Part shown: positions 9,044-17,681 of the stretch, one piece after another | Layout of the letters: each line of letters starts with the position of its first letter | Numbering within the stretch: the stretch's first letter is position 1 | NCBI GenBank assembly: GCA_030695645.1 | Contig: JAUYQG010000003.1 | Span: 1 to 32,108, forward strand | Length of the DNA stretch: 32,108 nucleotides | Direction: 5' to 3' | Origin: Legionellaceae bacterium | GTDB taxonomy: Bacteria; Pseudomonadota; Gammaproteobacteria; Legionellales; Legionellaceae | Notes under the pieces: model-generated | Databases searched by the model: none | What the model saw: only the letters and a program-made list of their open reading frames with translations | What the model was told of the DNA's origin: nothing | Translations under genes and position numbers: made by a program

Positions 9044-11875
9044 ATGTCCAAAAACCAGATCATACGTATCCGCGGCGCGCGAACGCATAATTTGAAGAAT
9101 ATCAATGTTGACATTCCTCGCAACCAAATGACCGTGATTACCGGATTGTCCGGTTCTGGAAAGTCATCTCTCGCGTTTGATACGTTGTATGCCGAAGGGC
9201 AACGGCGCTATGTGGAGTCGCTGTCCGCCTATGCTAGGCAATTTTTATCGATGATGGAAAAGCCTGACGTGGACTCGATTGAGGGACTTTCTCCAGCCAT
9301 TTCCATCGAGCAAAAAGCCACCTCGCATAATCCGCGTTCCACCGTCGGTACGATAACGGAAATATACGATTATTTGCGTTTATTATTTGCCCGTGTTGGC
9401 GAGCCACGCTGTCCTAAGCATGGAATAGATTTGCATGCGCAAACGATCAGCCAAATGGTGGATCATGTGCTGGCCATGCCGGAAGGTAGTCGCGCGATGA
9501 TTTTAGCTCCTGTGGTGCGTGAGCGTAAAGGCGAATACGTGCAGTTGTTTCAGCAGTTGCAGGCTAAAGGTTATATTCGAGCTCGGATTGATGGGGAACT
9601 GTGTGAGTTGGACGATCCACCAACCTTGGCTTTGCGTCAAAAACATACCATCGAAGTGGTTGTGGACCGATTTAAAGTGCGTGACGATTTATCGCAACGT
9701 TTGAGCGAATCATTTGAAAATGCGTTGAACCTGGCCGACGGCATAGTGATTGTCGCATCCTTGGATGGGGCGTTTCCAGACATTGTGTTTTCATCGAAAT
9801 TTGCTTGCCCCGATTGCGGTTATAGTTTAAGTGAACTTGAACCACGCCTGTTTTCGTTTAATAACCCAGTGGGAGCGTGTACCGAGTGTGATGGACTTGG
9901 GGTAGATCAGTTTTTTGATCCTGAGCGAGTCGTGCATGACGCCGAGCGAAGTTTAGCCGACGGCGCTATTCGTGGTTGGGATAAACGGACGACGTATTAT
10001 TATGCGTTATTGGAATCATTGGCCAATCACTTCAGTTTTTCAATCGACACGCCGTTTTGTGATTTACCTAAATCCCTACGTGAGATGGTGTTGTATGGTA
10101 GTGGAAATGAAGCCATTCCCTTTCATTATCACCGCCCACACGGTGGTACTATTGCCAAAAATCATCCCTTTGAAGGGGTTATTCCGAATATGCAACGTCG
10201 TTATCGTGAGTCGGATTCGTCAGCCGTACGTGATGAATTGGCGGGATATTTATCATCTCGTCCCTGCGAAGCGTGTGGGGGGCAGCGGTTACGCGAATCG
10301 GCTCGGCATGTGTTTATTGATCATAAAAACTTACCCCAACTCGCAGCGTATTCCATTGAAGAGTGTTACGGGTTTTTTAAACAACTTCAGTTACCCGGTT
10401 ATCGAGGGGAGATTGCGTCTAAAATCAATAAAGAAATCGTGGAGCGGTTGGGCTTTTTGGTGAACGTTGGCCTGGATTATTTATCCTTATCCCGCAGTGC
10501 GGAAACCCTATCAGGAGGGGAAGCGCAGCGCATTCGCTTGGCGAGTCAAATCGGATCAGGCTTGGTGGGGGTGATGTACATATTAGACGAACCCTCGATT
10601 GGGTTGCATCAGCGAGATAACGAACGTTTGTTAAAAACCTTGAATCATTTGCGTAATCTAGGAAACACGGTGATCGTGGTTGAGCACGATGAGGACGCCA
10701 TTCGTGCCGCTGATTTTGTGGTGGATGTGGGCCCTGGCGCTGGTGTGCACGGTGGGGAGATCGTGGCATTTGGTACGCCACAGGACGTTATGGAGAACCC
10801 TGCGTCGTTGACGGGCCGATATTTATCAGGACAAGAGAGCATACCGATACCCAAAACACGAAAACCAGTTGATGACAGTCGGGTGATTCGTATGACGGGG
10901 GTGACTTGTCATAATTTATGCTCCGTGGATGTGACCATTCCTCTTGGTTTGATGACGTGCATCACGGGCGTGTCCGGTTCGGGCAAATCAAGCCTCATCA
11001 ATGATACGTTATATCCTCTGGCGGCCAATGCGCTGAATCGGGCCAATTTGCGTCGGTCGGGGAAAGTGGTGGACGTCAGTGGTCTGTTGCAGTGTGCCTC
11101 GGTTATTGATATTGATCAAAGTCCCATTGGTCGCACACCGCGCTCAAATCCAGCGACTTACACCGGGTTATTCACGCCCATTCGCGAATTATTCGCCAAT
11201 ACCCCTGAATCGAGAGCTCGAGGTTATGCACCGGGCCGGTTTAGTTTTAATGTACGTGGAGGGCGTTGCGAGGCGTGTCAGGGCGATGGTTTGATTAAAG
11301 TGGAGATGCACTTTTTACCGGATATGTATGTGGCGTGTGATGTGTGTTTGAGCAAGCGTTACAATCGAGAAACGTTGGAAATTCAATACAAAGGTAAAAC
11401 CATTCATGACGTATTGGATATGACGGTCGAAGATGCCCGGCAATTTTTTGACGCGATCCCTGTGATTGCTCGCAAATGCCAAACGATGATCGATGTGGGT
11501 TTGTCGTACATTCGTCTGGGTCAAAGTGCAACGACGTTATCCGGTGGTGAAGCTCAACGCATCAAACTCGCTCGCGAACTCTCCAAACGCGATACAGGCA
11601 CGACCTTGTATATCTTAGATGAACCCACTACGGGATTGCATTTCCATGATATTAAACAATTGTTAACCGTCTTAACACGATTGCGCGATCAAGGTAATAC
11701 GATAGTCGTGATTGAACATAATTTGGATGTGATAAAGACTGCGGATTGGGTGATTGATTTGGGGCCTGAGGGAGGGAGTAAAGGTGGGCAAATTATTGCA
11801 GTGGGCACGCCGGAGATGATTGCTGGTAATAAAAAGTCTTATACGGGGAGGTTTTTGAGGCATATGTTGGGGTAG
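9044..11875 (+). CDS. uvrA: UvrABC excision nuclease subunit A
   Basis: This is a 943-residue DNA damage-recognition ATPase of nucleotide excision repair, near the 940 of E. coli. I start it at [20 protein letters not shown]; an upstream extension in frame does not belong to the family. Two ABC modules are complete. The first Walker A is GLSGSGKSS (34-42) with a signature [11 protein letters not shown] at about 490 and Walker [12 protein letters not shown] just after. The second Walker A is GVSGSGKSS (about 641) with a signature at about 831 and [10 protein letters not shown]. Zinc-binding cysteine pairs lie at CPDC/CTEC (about 254-284) and CEAC/CDVC (about 740-766). No LexA box (CTGT-N8-ACAG) was seen in the 169 nt upstream, so SOS control is not evident. 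A hairpin overlapping the stop may end transcription. Confidence 0.97.
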   Translation: MSKNQIIRIRGARTHNLKNINVDIPRNQMTVITGLSGSGKSSLAFDTLYAEGQRRYVESLSAYARQFLSMMEKPDVDSIEGLSPAISIEQKATSHNPRSTVGTITEIYDYLRLLFARVGEPRCPKHGIDLHAQTISQMVDHVLAMPEGSRAMILAPVVRERKGEYVQLFQQLQAKGYIRARIDGELCELDDPPTLALRQKHTIEVVVDRFKVRDDLSQRLSESFENALNLADGIVIVASLDGAFPDIVFSSKFACPDCGYSLSELEPRLFSFNNPVGACTECDGLGVDQFFDPERVVHDAERSLADGAIRGWDKRTTYYYALLESLANHFSFSIDTPFCDLPKSLREMVLYGSGNEAIPFHYHRPHGGTIAKNHPFEGVIPNMQRRYRESDSSAVRDELAGYLSSRPCEACGGQRLRESARHVFIDHKNLPQLAAYSIEECYGFFKQLQLPGYRGEIASKINKEIVERLGFLVNVGLDYLSLSRSAETLSGGEAQRIRLASQIGSGLVGVMYILDEPSIGLHQRDNERLLKTLNHLRNLGNTVIVVEHDEDAIRAADFVVDVGPGAGVHGGEIVAFGTPQDVMENPASLTGRYLSGQESIPIPKTRKPVDDSRVIRMTGVTCHNLCSVDVTIPLGLMTCITGVSGSGKSSLINDTLYPLAANALNRANLRRSGKVVDVSGLLQCASVIDIDQSPIGRTPRSNPATYTGLFTPIRELFANTPESRARGYAPGRFSFNVRGGRCEACQGDGLIKVEMHFLPDMYVACDVCLSKRYNRETLEIQYKGKTIHDVLDMTVEDARQFFDAIPVIARKCQTMIDVGLSYIRLGQSATTLSGGEAQRIKLARELSKRDTGTTLYILDEPTTGLHFHDIKQLLTVLTRLRDQGNTIVVIEHNLDVIKTADWVIDLGPEGGSKGGQIIAVGTPEMIAGNKKSYTGRFLRHMLG

Positions 11876-11901
11876 GTTTGGGCTGTTTGGACCAACCTAC
11901 C
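11871..11901 (+). terminator. Possible terminator after uvrA
   Basis: GGTAGGTTTGG (11871-11881) pairs with CCAACCTACC (11892-11901) with one bulged T and a 10-nt loop; GTTTAAATTT follows. The hairpin overlaps the uvrA stop codon and lies between two convergent genes. The U-tract is imperfect, so efficiency is uncertain. Confidence 0.5.
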
Positions 11902-11903
11902 GT

Positions 11904-13574
11904 TTAAATTTGAGATCCCTTATGCGTAGAGGCTTGGTAGTTCGGTTCCTTATCGTTCAATAGGTTGGTTCTTGTGTTATAAATGTCCACTTTTATTTGG
12001 TCCAGATCTGTTTTTATACAGGATAGTTGGTTACTGTGTCTTTCGCTCGTACTCTCCTTTGCTATTTCTCCCATTAAGGTCTTTTCTTGTGCCTCAATTT
12101 CGTTACTAAGAGCCTCCGCCTTCTCTGAATAACTAGAACCTATTTCAATAGCTGATAGGTTATTTAGATTCTTTATCAAAGCGTCAATTTGCAATTTATA
12201 CGTCTCAGGCATCGTACTTTTGATCCGTTTTTTAACAGCCGTAGTTGACTTTTCTGTTTTAGTGATCAATTTTTTGTGATTGCATTCCACACCATCAAGA
12301 CCAAGCAATCTTATTGTTTCTTTATATTTTCTAGATACCATACTATCATTAGCTGGCATGGATGTGTTCTTGGGCGACATTGTATCTGAGATGGTGCCGA
12401 TTCCTTTAGTTAGTATGCTAATATGAGGCCATACCTTCGTATCAACCGTAGTATGGTTAGGTAGAATGCTTTTATAATTAAGTATTGCCTCATATACAAG
12501 CTTGCTTGTTGAGTTTGTTATTCCGTTTAGATTCTCATTTAAAGCATCTATAAGCTTTTTTCCGTCAGCTGCGTTATAACTACTTTCGTGAAAAGCTCGA
12601 AGAGCCTTTATCACAGTGAGTTCATCAGCTGTTTTCTTGTTACTATTGATATCTGCTAAGATCTCTTTTAATGGTGATTTTTCGTTTTCCATATTTTTGA
12701 AATCAGCAAGTAAACGAAGCTCTTTTAAAGCTTGATCATAGTTTGGTGTAGAAAATCCCATTGCTTTGGCCATTGATACTCCGACAGAGCTTTTAAGTTT
12801 TTCCACTTGCTTATTTTTTTCCGCATATAATTCAAAAACGGATTTTGGGTTAAACGTATTTTGTGGTTTCCGCATTTCCTGCTTATAGTCTATATTAGTA
12901 CAAAAAATCTCTCCTCGATCTTTAATAAGCGCTTGTTGTTTATTTATCCGTTCAATGTCATTGTTTAGTAGGTCAACTCGAGCCTTATCTTTTGCATTCA
13001 AATTCGTAGCACGATCACGTGGCCCTTCTATAGCTCGAACTTTTGACATCAGTTTTATTTTCTGTTGGGTAAAATTGTAATCTGATTTTTCATCCTGCTC
13101 GCTCGTATATCCCCACGAAGAAATCAAATCATTTTTCCCTTGTGTTTCTACGATCATGCCTACAAGATGTTTATTACTAGCAGGAGGTACGATGGCATGT
13201 ACTTTTACCTTCCAAAAGCCTAATAAATTCATTTCCGCTGCAAATTTTTCAGCATAGGATGGCGAGTCAAATCCGGCTTCACACGCAACAAAATAAAAAT
13301 CTTGTAATAGATTTTTATCCATATTCCCATATTTCTTAGATATCAATTGTGCTAGTGCCTTAGGAGATCCTCCTGCTATGGATTGTCCTGAGCTAAACAA
13401 ATTTCTTTCGGAATGACCTACGTAGGTCATTTCTGTTGTTCCGACGGGAATTTGAGAAACTTGAGATACATCCTGGTGTGGTGTAGCCAGAGGTTGTTTG
13501 GTGTTCTTGGACCATAGACTTAAAACCCTATCAAATAAGGATCCTCCCCCTATTACAAATGATGTGTTATTCAT
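11904..13574 (-). CDS. Unknown protein with N-terminal caspase/C80-like His-Cys domain and long helical tail
   Basis: This is a 556-residue protein from the ATG at 13572-13574, chosen because GGGG lies about 6 nt upstream; a TTG four codons earlier is possible. Residues 46-160 show a pattern typical of clan-CD cysteine peptidases (caspase, clostripain, MARTX C80): a hydrophobic strand ending in a histidine (TYVGHSERNLF, His54), a helix (SPKALAQLISKKY), then a strand ending in cysteine (DFYFVACEAG, Cys98) followed by SYAEKFAAEM. Spacing and order fit a His/Cys dyad. Residues 160-556 are charged and helical with no domain I recognise and no membrane segment. There is no signal peptide. The gene is visibly more AT-rich than uvrA and obgE beside it and has its own promoter. 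A secreted effector or toxin role is plausible for a Legionellales member but not shown by the sequence. Confidence 0.8.
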   Translation of the reverse strand: MNNTSFVIGGGSLFDRVLSLWSKNTKQPLATPHQDVSQVSQIPVGTTEMTYVGHSERNLFSSGQSIAGGSPKALAQLISKKYGNMDKNLLQDFYFVACEAGFDSPSYAEKFAAEMNLLGFWKVKVHAIVPPASNKHLVGMIVETQGKNDLISSWGYTSEQDEKSDYNFTQQKIKLMSKVRAIEGPRDRATNLNAKDKARVDLLNNDIERINKQQALIKDRGEIFCTNIDYKQEMRKPQNTFNPKSVFELYAEKNKQVEKLKSSVGVSMAKAMGFSTPNYDQALKELRLLADFKNMENEKSPLKEILADINSNKKTADELTVIKALRAFHESSYNAADGKKLIDALNENLNGITNSTSKLVYEAILNYKSILPNHTTVDTKVWPHISILTKGIGTISDTMSPKNTSMPANDSMVSRKYKETIRLLGLDGVECNHKKLITKTEKSTTAVKKRIKSTMPETYKLQIDALIKNLNNLSAIEIGSSYSEKAEALSNEIEAQEKTLMGEIAKESTSERHSNQLSCIKTDLDQIKVDIYNTRTNLLNDKEPNYQASTHKGSQI

Positions 13575-13606
13575 CGGATTCCCCAAAATATAACGTACAT
13601 GTCTAT

Positions 13607-13634
13607 ATTATAGGTTAAAAAAACGTATTGTGAA
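13607..13634 (-). promoter_or_regulatory. Probable sigma-70 promoter of the His/Cys-domain gene
   Basis: On the minus strand, TTCACA (13629-13634; 5 of 6) is separated by 16 nt from a perfect TATAAT (13607-13612). It lies 32 nt before the start codon in an AT-rich stretch, which points to independent and probably fairly strong transcription. Confidence 0.55.
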
Positions 13635-13675
13635 TTAAATTTAAACTTTTCTGGGTTTGATCGTAAGGACTTGCG

Positions 13676-13770
13676 CGTCATCCCGAGCACGGCGAAGGAA
13701 CTTCTGGATTAGGGTACTGTGCCTGGTATTGTAGATCCCTCGCTGTACTCGGGATGATGTACGGGGTGAC
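13676..13770. repeat. CGTCATCCCGAG-type palindromic repeat
   Basis: TCATCCCGAG (13678-13687) is inverted exactly at 13748-13757. Around these are CACGGCGAAGGAA and GATCCCTCGCTGTA, which resemble the widespread 'CGTCATCCCGAG...GAGGGATC' intergenic repeat of bacteria. No coding sequence lies inside. Confidence 0.65.
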
Positions 13771-13941
13771 AAGATACGACCAACCTACTCAAAAAATCAA
13801 TTCGCAGTTGAATATGTCATGCAGAACCCGATTTTTTACTAGACTTCCCGTGATGTTTCTACTAACCTTAAGAAGGTGGTTGCAACTGCAAGGTTGCTCC
13901 TTATTGTTTCGAATTTTATAAAAATAACAACGGAGATGGGT

Positions 13942-14214
13942 ATGAAACGTTTAATAATGTTAGCAGCAGCAGGCCTAATGGCTTTGATGTTGGGTGCTTG
14001 TGGTCAAAATGAACCAAAGCAACCAGAACCAACCGCGTCAGATACAGCAGTAGTTGATCAGTCTAAAGATGAAAATGCGGCTCCTGAAGCGAAAACAGAT
14101 GAGCAAAAAGCAGAAGAACAAAAACCATCAGCACAAGCTGATCAAGTAAATGTTCAAGAACAAGCTCAAGCTGACGCACAACCTCAAATTGATGCACAAG
14201 ATCAAGCTGAGTAA
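13942..14214 (+). CDS. Small lipoprotein with a Gln/Ala/Asp-rich tail
   Basis: This is a 90-residue protein from the ATG at 13942, preceded by GGAG 6 nt upstream; the frame extends further but without a better start. Residues 1-19 form a lipoprotein signal peptide with lipobox LGAC, so Cys20 should be lipidated. Everything after it is low-complexity and hydrophilic (repeated Q-A-D, E-Q-K and P-E). No fold or partner can be inferred beyond an envelope-anchored, probably disordered peptide. It is a single gene between two repeat elements. The nested palindromes starting 9 nt after its stop would fold in the transcript and could end or stabilise it. Confidence 0.75.
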   Translation: MKRLIMLAAAGLMALMLGACGQNEPKQPEPTASDTAVVDQSKDENAAPEAKTDEQKAEEQKPSAQADQVNVQEQAQADAQPQIDAQDQAE

Positions 14215-14222
14215 TGTATGTA

Positions 14223-14477
14223 CTGCCTATCCGGTTGTCACCTATTGTGATGATTTCGTCATTGCGAGTCGGCCAGCCATGTACGGCAAACATCGGAAAA
14301 GAGCGCCTCTGTCGAGAGCCCCTCATCCGCCCTGTGGGCACCTTCTCCCCGTGTCCGGGGAGAAGGGGATAAGGAAGAAGTTCTTTGGGGGGCACGAAGC
14401 AACCCAGGGAACAGAGCTCCGAACCCTGGGTTGCTTCGTGCCTCGCAATGACGAGTATGTGACAACCGGATAGGCAG
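14223..14477. mobile_element. Nested palindromic element with 19-bp terminal inverted repeats
   Basis: CTGCCTATCCGGTTGTCAC (14223-14241) is inverted exactly at 14459-14477. Inside it a second inverted pair CGTCATTGCGAG (14257-14268, 14442-14453) encloses an 11-bp hairpin (14341-14351 with 14356-14366, CCTTCTCCCCG) and a perfect 19-bp hairpin (14391-14409 with 14424-14442, GGCACGAAGCAACCCAGGG). A 70-bp derivative lacking the interior is at 30331-30400. No target duplication was seen at this copy. The open frames that cross it are by-products of the palindromes. Confidence 0.75.
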
Positions 14478-14544
14478 GAATTGTTGATTGTATAGACGTT
14501 GATGTGGCTCGGTTTCTGTGCACTCAGTTGGTGATGGCCAAGGC

Positions 14545-15570
14545 TTATTCTGCTACTTCTCTCATCTCATCAATCAACGCCATCAATGCATAACATAAGG
14601 GTTGTGTTCCCACGCCACTTATCGCTGAAATACTAAAGTAGTTACCAGTCCATTGTAAACCGTCGATGATCTGTTGTATCGTCGCTTCACGCCGCTCTAA
14701 ATCCGGGATCATGTCGATTTTATTAAATACTATCCAGCGTGGTTTTTCGAGTAGATCAGGATTGTATGCTGCTAATTCATTGATGATGATCTTGGCATTT
14801 TCGATAGGGTCCGACTCGTCAAGAGGGGCTATATCAATTAAATGCAATAATACACAAGTACGGGATAAATGCTTCAGAAAACGATGTCCTAAACCGGCAC
14901 CCGTTGAAGCGCCTTCGATTAATCCAGGAATATCAGCCATGACAAAACTTTTATGAGATGCCACACTGACCACACCTAAGTTAGGATGTAAGGTTGTGAA
15001 CGGATAATCGGCAACTTTAGGCTTAGCACTACTGACCGCACGAATCAACGTGGATTTGCCGGCATTGGGCAATCCTAGCAAACCGACATCGGCTAGTACG
15101 CGTAATTCCAAGCGAACGTGCCGCGCTTCACCTGCTGTGCCTTCACTGGTTTGTCGTGGGGCGCGATTAATGCTGCTTTTGTAGCGAGTATTACCCAAGC
15201 CGTGAAACCCGCCCTGAGCAATCAACACGCGATCGCCTGCGTTACGAATGTCAGCCAGCATTTCGCCAGTATCGATATCGTAAGCAATAGTACCCACAGG
15301 CACTTGGATGAGTAGATCGTCACCCTTTTTACCGGAGCAATTCGCTCCCATTCCGGGTTGACCGTTTTGAGCTTTATAGTGGCGTTGAAAACGGAAATCC
15401 ACGAGTGTATTTAAGTCTGGATTAGCGACCAGATAAACAGAACCACCGTTTCCACCATCACCACCATCTGGACCACCGAATGGTATGAATTTTTCACGTC
15501 TGAAACTCAAGCAACCATGACCACCATTGCCTGCGTCAATTTTAATGACCGCTTCGTCAACAAATCTCAT
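14545..15570 (-). CDS. obgE: Obg family GTPase (ribosome assembly, CgtA)
   Basis: This is a 341-residue Obg-family protein. Residues 1-158 are the glycine-rich Obg fold ([20 protein letters not shown], then [12 protein letters not shown]). The G domain follows with G1 GLPNAGKST (about 165), G3 DIPGLIEGA and G4 NKID. It ends soon after the G domain, without the acidic C-terminal extension of E. coli ObgE (390 residues), which is common in other bacteria. It binds the 50S subunit and acts in its late assembly and in stress control. Its ATG overlaps the rpmA stop (ATGA), so it is the last gene of rplU-rpmA-obgE and is probably translationally coupled. Confidence 0.96.
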   Translation of the reverse strand: MRFVDEAVIKIDAGNGGHGCLSFRREKFIPFGGPDGGDGGNGGSVYLVANPDLNTLVDFRFQRHYKAQNGQPGMGANCSGKKGDDLLIQVPVGTIAYDIDTGEMLADIRNAGDRVLIAQGGFHGLGNTRYKSSINRAPRQTSEGTAGEARHVRLELRVLADVGLLGLPNAGKSTLIRAVSSAKPKVADYPFTTLHPNLGVVSVASHKSFVMADIPGLIEGASTGAGLGHRFLKHLSRTCVLLHLIDIAPLDESDPIENAKIIINELAAYNPDLLEKPRWIVFNKIDMIPDLERREATIQQIIDGLQWTGNYFSISAISGVGTQPLCYALMALIDEMREVAE

Positions 15571-15836
15571 TCAGCAGTAGCTACTGGATCAATGGCAACG
15601 AATTTACGTTTCAAAGGTCCTTTCGTAACAAACTTTACATTACCTGTTTCTAATGCGTATAAAGTATGATCACGACCTAGACCAACGAAGTCACCAGCAT
15701 GAAATCGTGTTCCACGTTGACGAACAAGAATTTCACCTGCTAAAACGAATTGACCAGCGGAACGCTTCACCCCAAGGAACTTAGGATTCGAGTCGCGGCC
15801 GTTACGGGTACTACCACCTGCTTTTTTATGTGCCAT
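15567..15836 (-). CDS. rpmA: 50S ribosomal protein L27
   Basis: This is an 89-residue protein with the diagnostic N-terminus [19 protein letters not shown]; the glycine/lysine-rich tail reaches toward the peptidyl-transferase centre. It starts directly with MAHKK, without the cleaved leader seen in Firmicutes. It is the middle gene of rplU-rpmA-obgE, with 38 nt from rplU and a 4-nt overlap with obgE. Confidence 0.97.
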   Translation of the reverse strand: MAHKKAGGSTRNGRDSNPKFLGVKRSAGQFVLAGEILVRQRGTRFHAGDFVGLGRDHTLYALETGNVKFVTKGPLKRKFVAIDPVATAE

Positions 15837-15874
15837 TTCTATCTGCCTCGTTGATACGCTATTGAAGATGTGAG

Positions 15875-16186
15875 TTATTTACCAATAGCGGTGATTTTAA
15901 TTTGCGTGTAATTTTGTCGGTGTCCCATTTGCTTCATATGATGCTTACGGCGACGGAACTTAATAATTTTAACTTTCTTGTGTCGACCATGCTCTAATAC
16001 TTCGGCTGTCACAAGTCCGTTGTTCACAAAAGGTGTGCCAACAGTTGTTACGTCACCTTCGGTTATCATCAACACGTCTGAAAAGTCGATGCTTTGACCC
16101 ACTTCAACTCGCAATTCTTCAATCTTAAGAATATCGCCTGCCTTTACGCGGTATTGTTTACCGCCGGTTTTGATTACCGCATACAT
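15875..16186 (-). CDS. rplU: 50S ribosomal protein L21
   Basis: This is a 103-residue protein (same length as in E. coli) starting [18 protein letters not shown] and carrying [20 protein letters not shown] near the end, both typical of L21, which binds 23S rRNA. I chose the ATG at 16184-16186 because GGAGAG lies just upstream; the longer open frame adds residues foreign to L21. It is the first gene of the operon, with a promoter at 16243-16271. Confidence 0.97.
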   Translation of the reverse strand: MYAVIKTGGKQYRVKAGDILKIEELRVEVGQSIDFSDVLMITEGDVTTVGTPFVNNGLVTAEVLEHGRHKKVKIIKFRRRKHHMKQMGHRQNYTQIKITAIGK

Positions 16187-16242
16187 AACTATCTCTCCAA
16201 TTTGCCCATATTGTAGCCTATATTGGCTCAACAAAGTGCCAT

Positions 16243-16271
16243 ATTCTATAAAAATTCAATTACGACTTCAA
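16243..16271 (-). promoter_or_regulatory. Probable promoter of rplU-rpmA-obgE
   Basis: On the minus strand, TTGAAG (16266-16271) is followed after 17 nt by TAGAAT (16243-16248, 5 of 6). The -35 shares bases with the divergent rplY promoter. Confidence 0.45.
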
Positions 16272-16295
16272 GTTGTATTTGATTTATTGTATAAT
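16267..16295 (+). promoter_or_regulatory. Probable promoter of rplY-pth-ychF
   Basis: TTCAAG (16267-16272) is followed after 17 nt by a perfect TATAAT (16290-16295). The leader to the rplY start is about 60 nt and contains GGACC, a T-rich stretch, then GGAGTCC, so the Shine-Dalgarno could pair weakly with the upstream GGAC. Confidence 0.5.
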
Positions 16296-16364
16296 TCGCC
16301 GCTTGTGTTCGTACTTGGTCGCAAAGTTACGGACCTTTTTTATTATTTTTTGGAGTCCTAATAC

Positions 16365-17087
16365 ATGTCAACAACCATTATGCTTGAAGCTGAAACAAGA
16401 GCCGTTCAGGGGAAGGGTGCGAGCCGCCGCCTACGTCGTCTTGAAAATAAAATCCCTGCCATTATATACGGTAGTGAGAAGAAACCACAATTAATTCATT
16501 TGTCACAACATAAAGTAATTAAAGTACTTGAAAGCGAAGCGATCTATTCAAGTGTGTTTAATTTGCACGTTGACGGCAAAAAAGAACAGGTTATTTTAAA
16601 GGATTTACAACGTCATCCCTACAAACCGGTTATTTTACATATGGATTTCCAACGTGTATCTGCGAAAGATGTTCTTGTTCGAATGATTCCACTTCATTTT
16701 ATTAACGGAGAGGAATCAGCAGGTCATAAAGCAGGTGGTGTTGTTAACCATACTATGACTCAAGTTGAAATTCGTTGTGAAGCTCGATATTTACCGGAAT
16801 TCATCGAAGTCGATTTGATTGACTTACAATTGGATGATGTGTTGCATTTGTCTCATATTAAATTGCCGGCGCATGTTGAATTTGCTGTTGATCCTAGCGA
16901 TGTCGATCATGATCTGCCCGTTGTTGGTATTCATGTGAGCAAAGCCGCTCTCAGTGAAGAAGCGGAAGAAGCCGCTGAAGCTGCTGCTGCCGAAGCTGTC
17001 GCTGCCGAAGAAGCCGCTGCCGAAGAAGTGGAAGCGAAAGTGAAAGCGGATGCACATGATGATGCGGCTCCTGTAGACGCGGAGTAA
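16365..17087 (+). CDS. rplY: 50S ribosomal protein L25 (long, CTC-type)
   Basis: This is a 240-residue protein of the L25/TL5/CTC family, which binds 5S rRNA. Residues 1-95 are the L25 domain (GKGASRRLRRLENKIPAIIYG near the start; QRHPYKPVILHMDFQRV around residue 85). Residues 100-190 form the CTC beta domain (VRMIPLHFINGEESAGHKAGG). The last 45 residues are an Ala/Glu-rich tail, usual for the long form. GGAG precedes the ATG. Its last codons contain the GGAG that appears to serve as ribosome site for pth, so translation of the two is probably coupled. Confidence 0.95.
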   Translation: MSTTIMLEAETRAVQGKGASRRLRRLENKIPAIIYGSEKKPQLIHLSQHKVIKVLESEAIYSSVFNLHVDGKKEQVILKDLQRHPYKPVILHMDFQRVSAKDVLVRMIPLHFINGEESAGHKAGGVVNHTMTQVEIRCEARYLPEFIEVDLIDLQLDDVLHLSHIKLPAHVEFAVDPSDVDHDLPVVGIHVSKAALSEEAEEAAEAAAAEAVAAEEAAAEEVEAKVKADAHDDAAPVDAE

Positions 17088-17094
17088 TATCATT
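17081..17094 (+). promoter_or_regulatory. Shine-Dalgarno and non-canonical AUU start of pth
   Basis: GGAG (17081-17084) lies 7 nt before ATT (17092-17094), the best-placed initiation codon in the pth frame. Between the upstream in-frame stop (TAG, 17074-17076) and the conserved Pth N-terminus there is no ATG, GTG or TTG. ATC at 17089 (4-nt spacing) and ACG at 17101 (16 nt) are poorer candidates. Confidence 0.6.
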
Positions 17095-17670
17095 GTCACC
17101 ACGTCAATTAAGCTGATTGTCGGATTACGCAACCCAGGTGCCACTTACGAGCAAACTCGGCATAATGCCGGTGGCTGGTTCGTAGAGGCACTGGCGCGAG
17201 CGGATAATCTTTCGTTAAAATCCGACAAGAAGCTGCGTGGTGAATTAGCTACGTTGTCTATCCATAACGTGTCCTCTACTGTCTTTATGCCTTTGTCGTT
17301 TATGAACCTTAGTGGCGAGTGCGTACGAGCTGTCTGTCAATTTTATCGAATTTTGCCCCAAGAAGTGCTGGTTGCTCATGATGATTTGGATTTACCAGCG
17401 GGACGCATTCGACTGAAAACGGGAGGCGGACACGGTGGTCATAATGGATTGCGTGATATTATTGCTAAGTTAGGTAGCCCTGATTTTCACCGATTACGGA
17501 TAGGAATTGGGCATCCTGGGCATAGAGACTTAGTATTGGATTATGTGTTGGGTAAGCCATCACAACAGGATAGACAGTTGATTGAGGACGCTATTGATCG
17601 CGCAGTGACGGTCATACCTACCGTCATCACCGGTGATTTTGCCGCAGCGATGACTACTTTGCACACTTGA
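17092..17670 (+). CDS. pth: Peptidyl-tRNA hydrolase
   Basis: This is about 192 residues (E. coli: 194). It releases peptides from prematurely dissociated peptidyl-tRNA so the tRNA can be reused. From the ATT at 17092 the frame reads (M)VTTSIKLIVGLRNPGATYEQ, then TRHNAGGWFV. Asn14 and His24 match the E. coli active-site Asn10 and His20, and the catalytic Asp lies in VAHDDLDLPAG. The GGGHGGHNGLRDI stretch is also typical. A gene call starting at the first standard codon in frame (TTG, 17254) would delete 54 residues including Asn14 and His24, so the real start must be upstream at an unusual codon; AUU is my best reading. It lies 4 nt after rplY and 11 nt before ychF, in one operon. Confidence 0.92.
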   Translation: MVTTSIKLIVGLRNPGATYEQTRHNAGGWFVEALARADNLSLKSDKKLRGELATLSIHNVSSTVFMPLSFMNLSGECVRAVCQFYRILPQEVLVAHDDLDLPAGRIRLKTGGGHGGHNGLRDIIAKLGSPDFHRLRIGIGHPGHRDLVLDYVLGKPSQQDRQLIEDAIDRAVTVIPTVITGDFAAAMTTLHT

Positions 17671-17681
17671 GAGGTTAAACG

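Noticed and set aside
9972-10463. A 163-codon frame inside uvrA
   Set aside because: It is an out-of-frame shadow of a clearly conserved gene.
13601-13650. A TTTAA-rich stretch upstream of the His/Cys-domain gene that resembles a PmrA box
   Set aside because: The TTAA half-sites are only 2 nt apart, not the spacing of known PmrA sites; an AT-rich promoter explains it.
14150-14523. Several overlapping open frames of 66-110 codons on both strands
   Set aside because: They cross the nested palindromes and the end of the lipoprotein gene; their content follows the repeat, not codon use.
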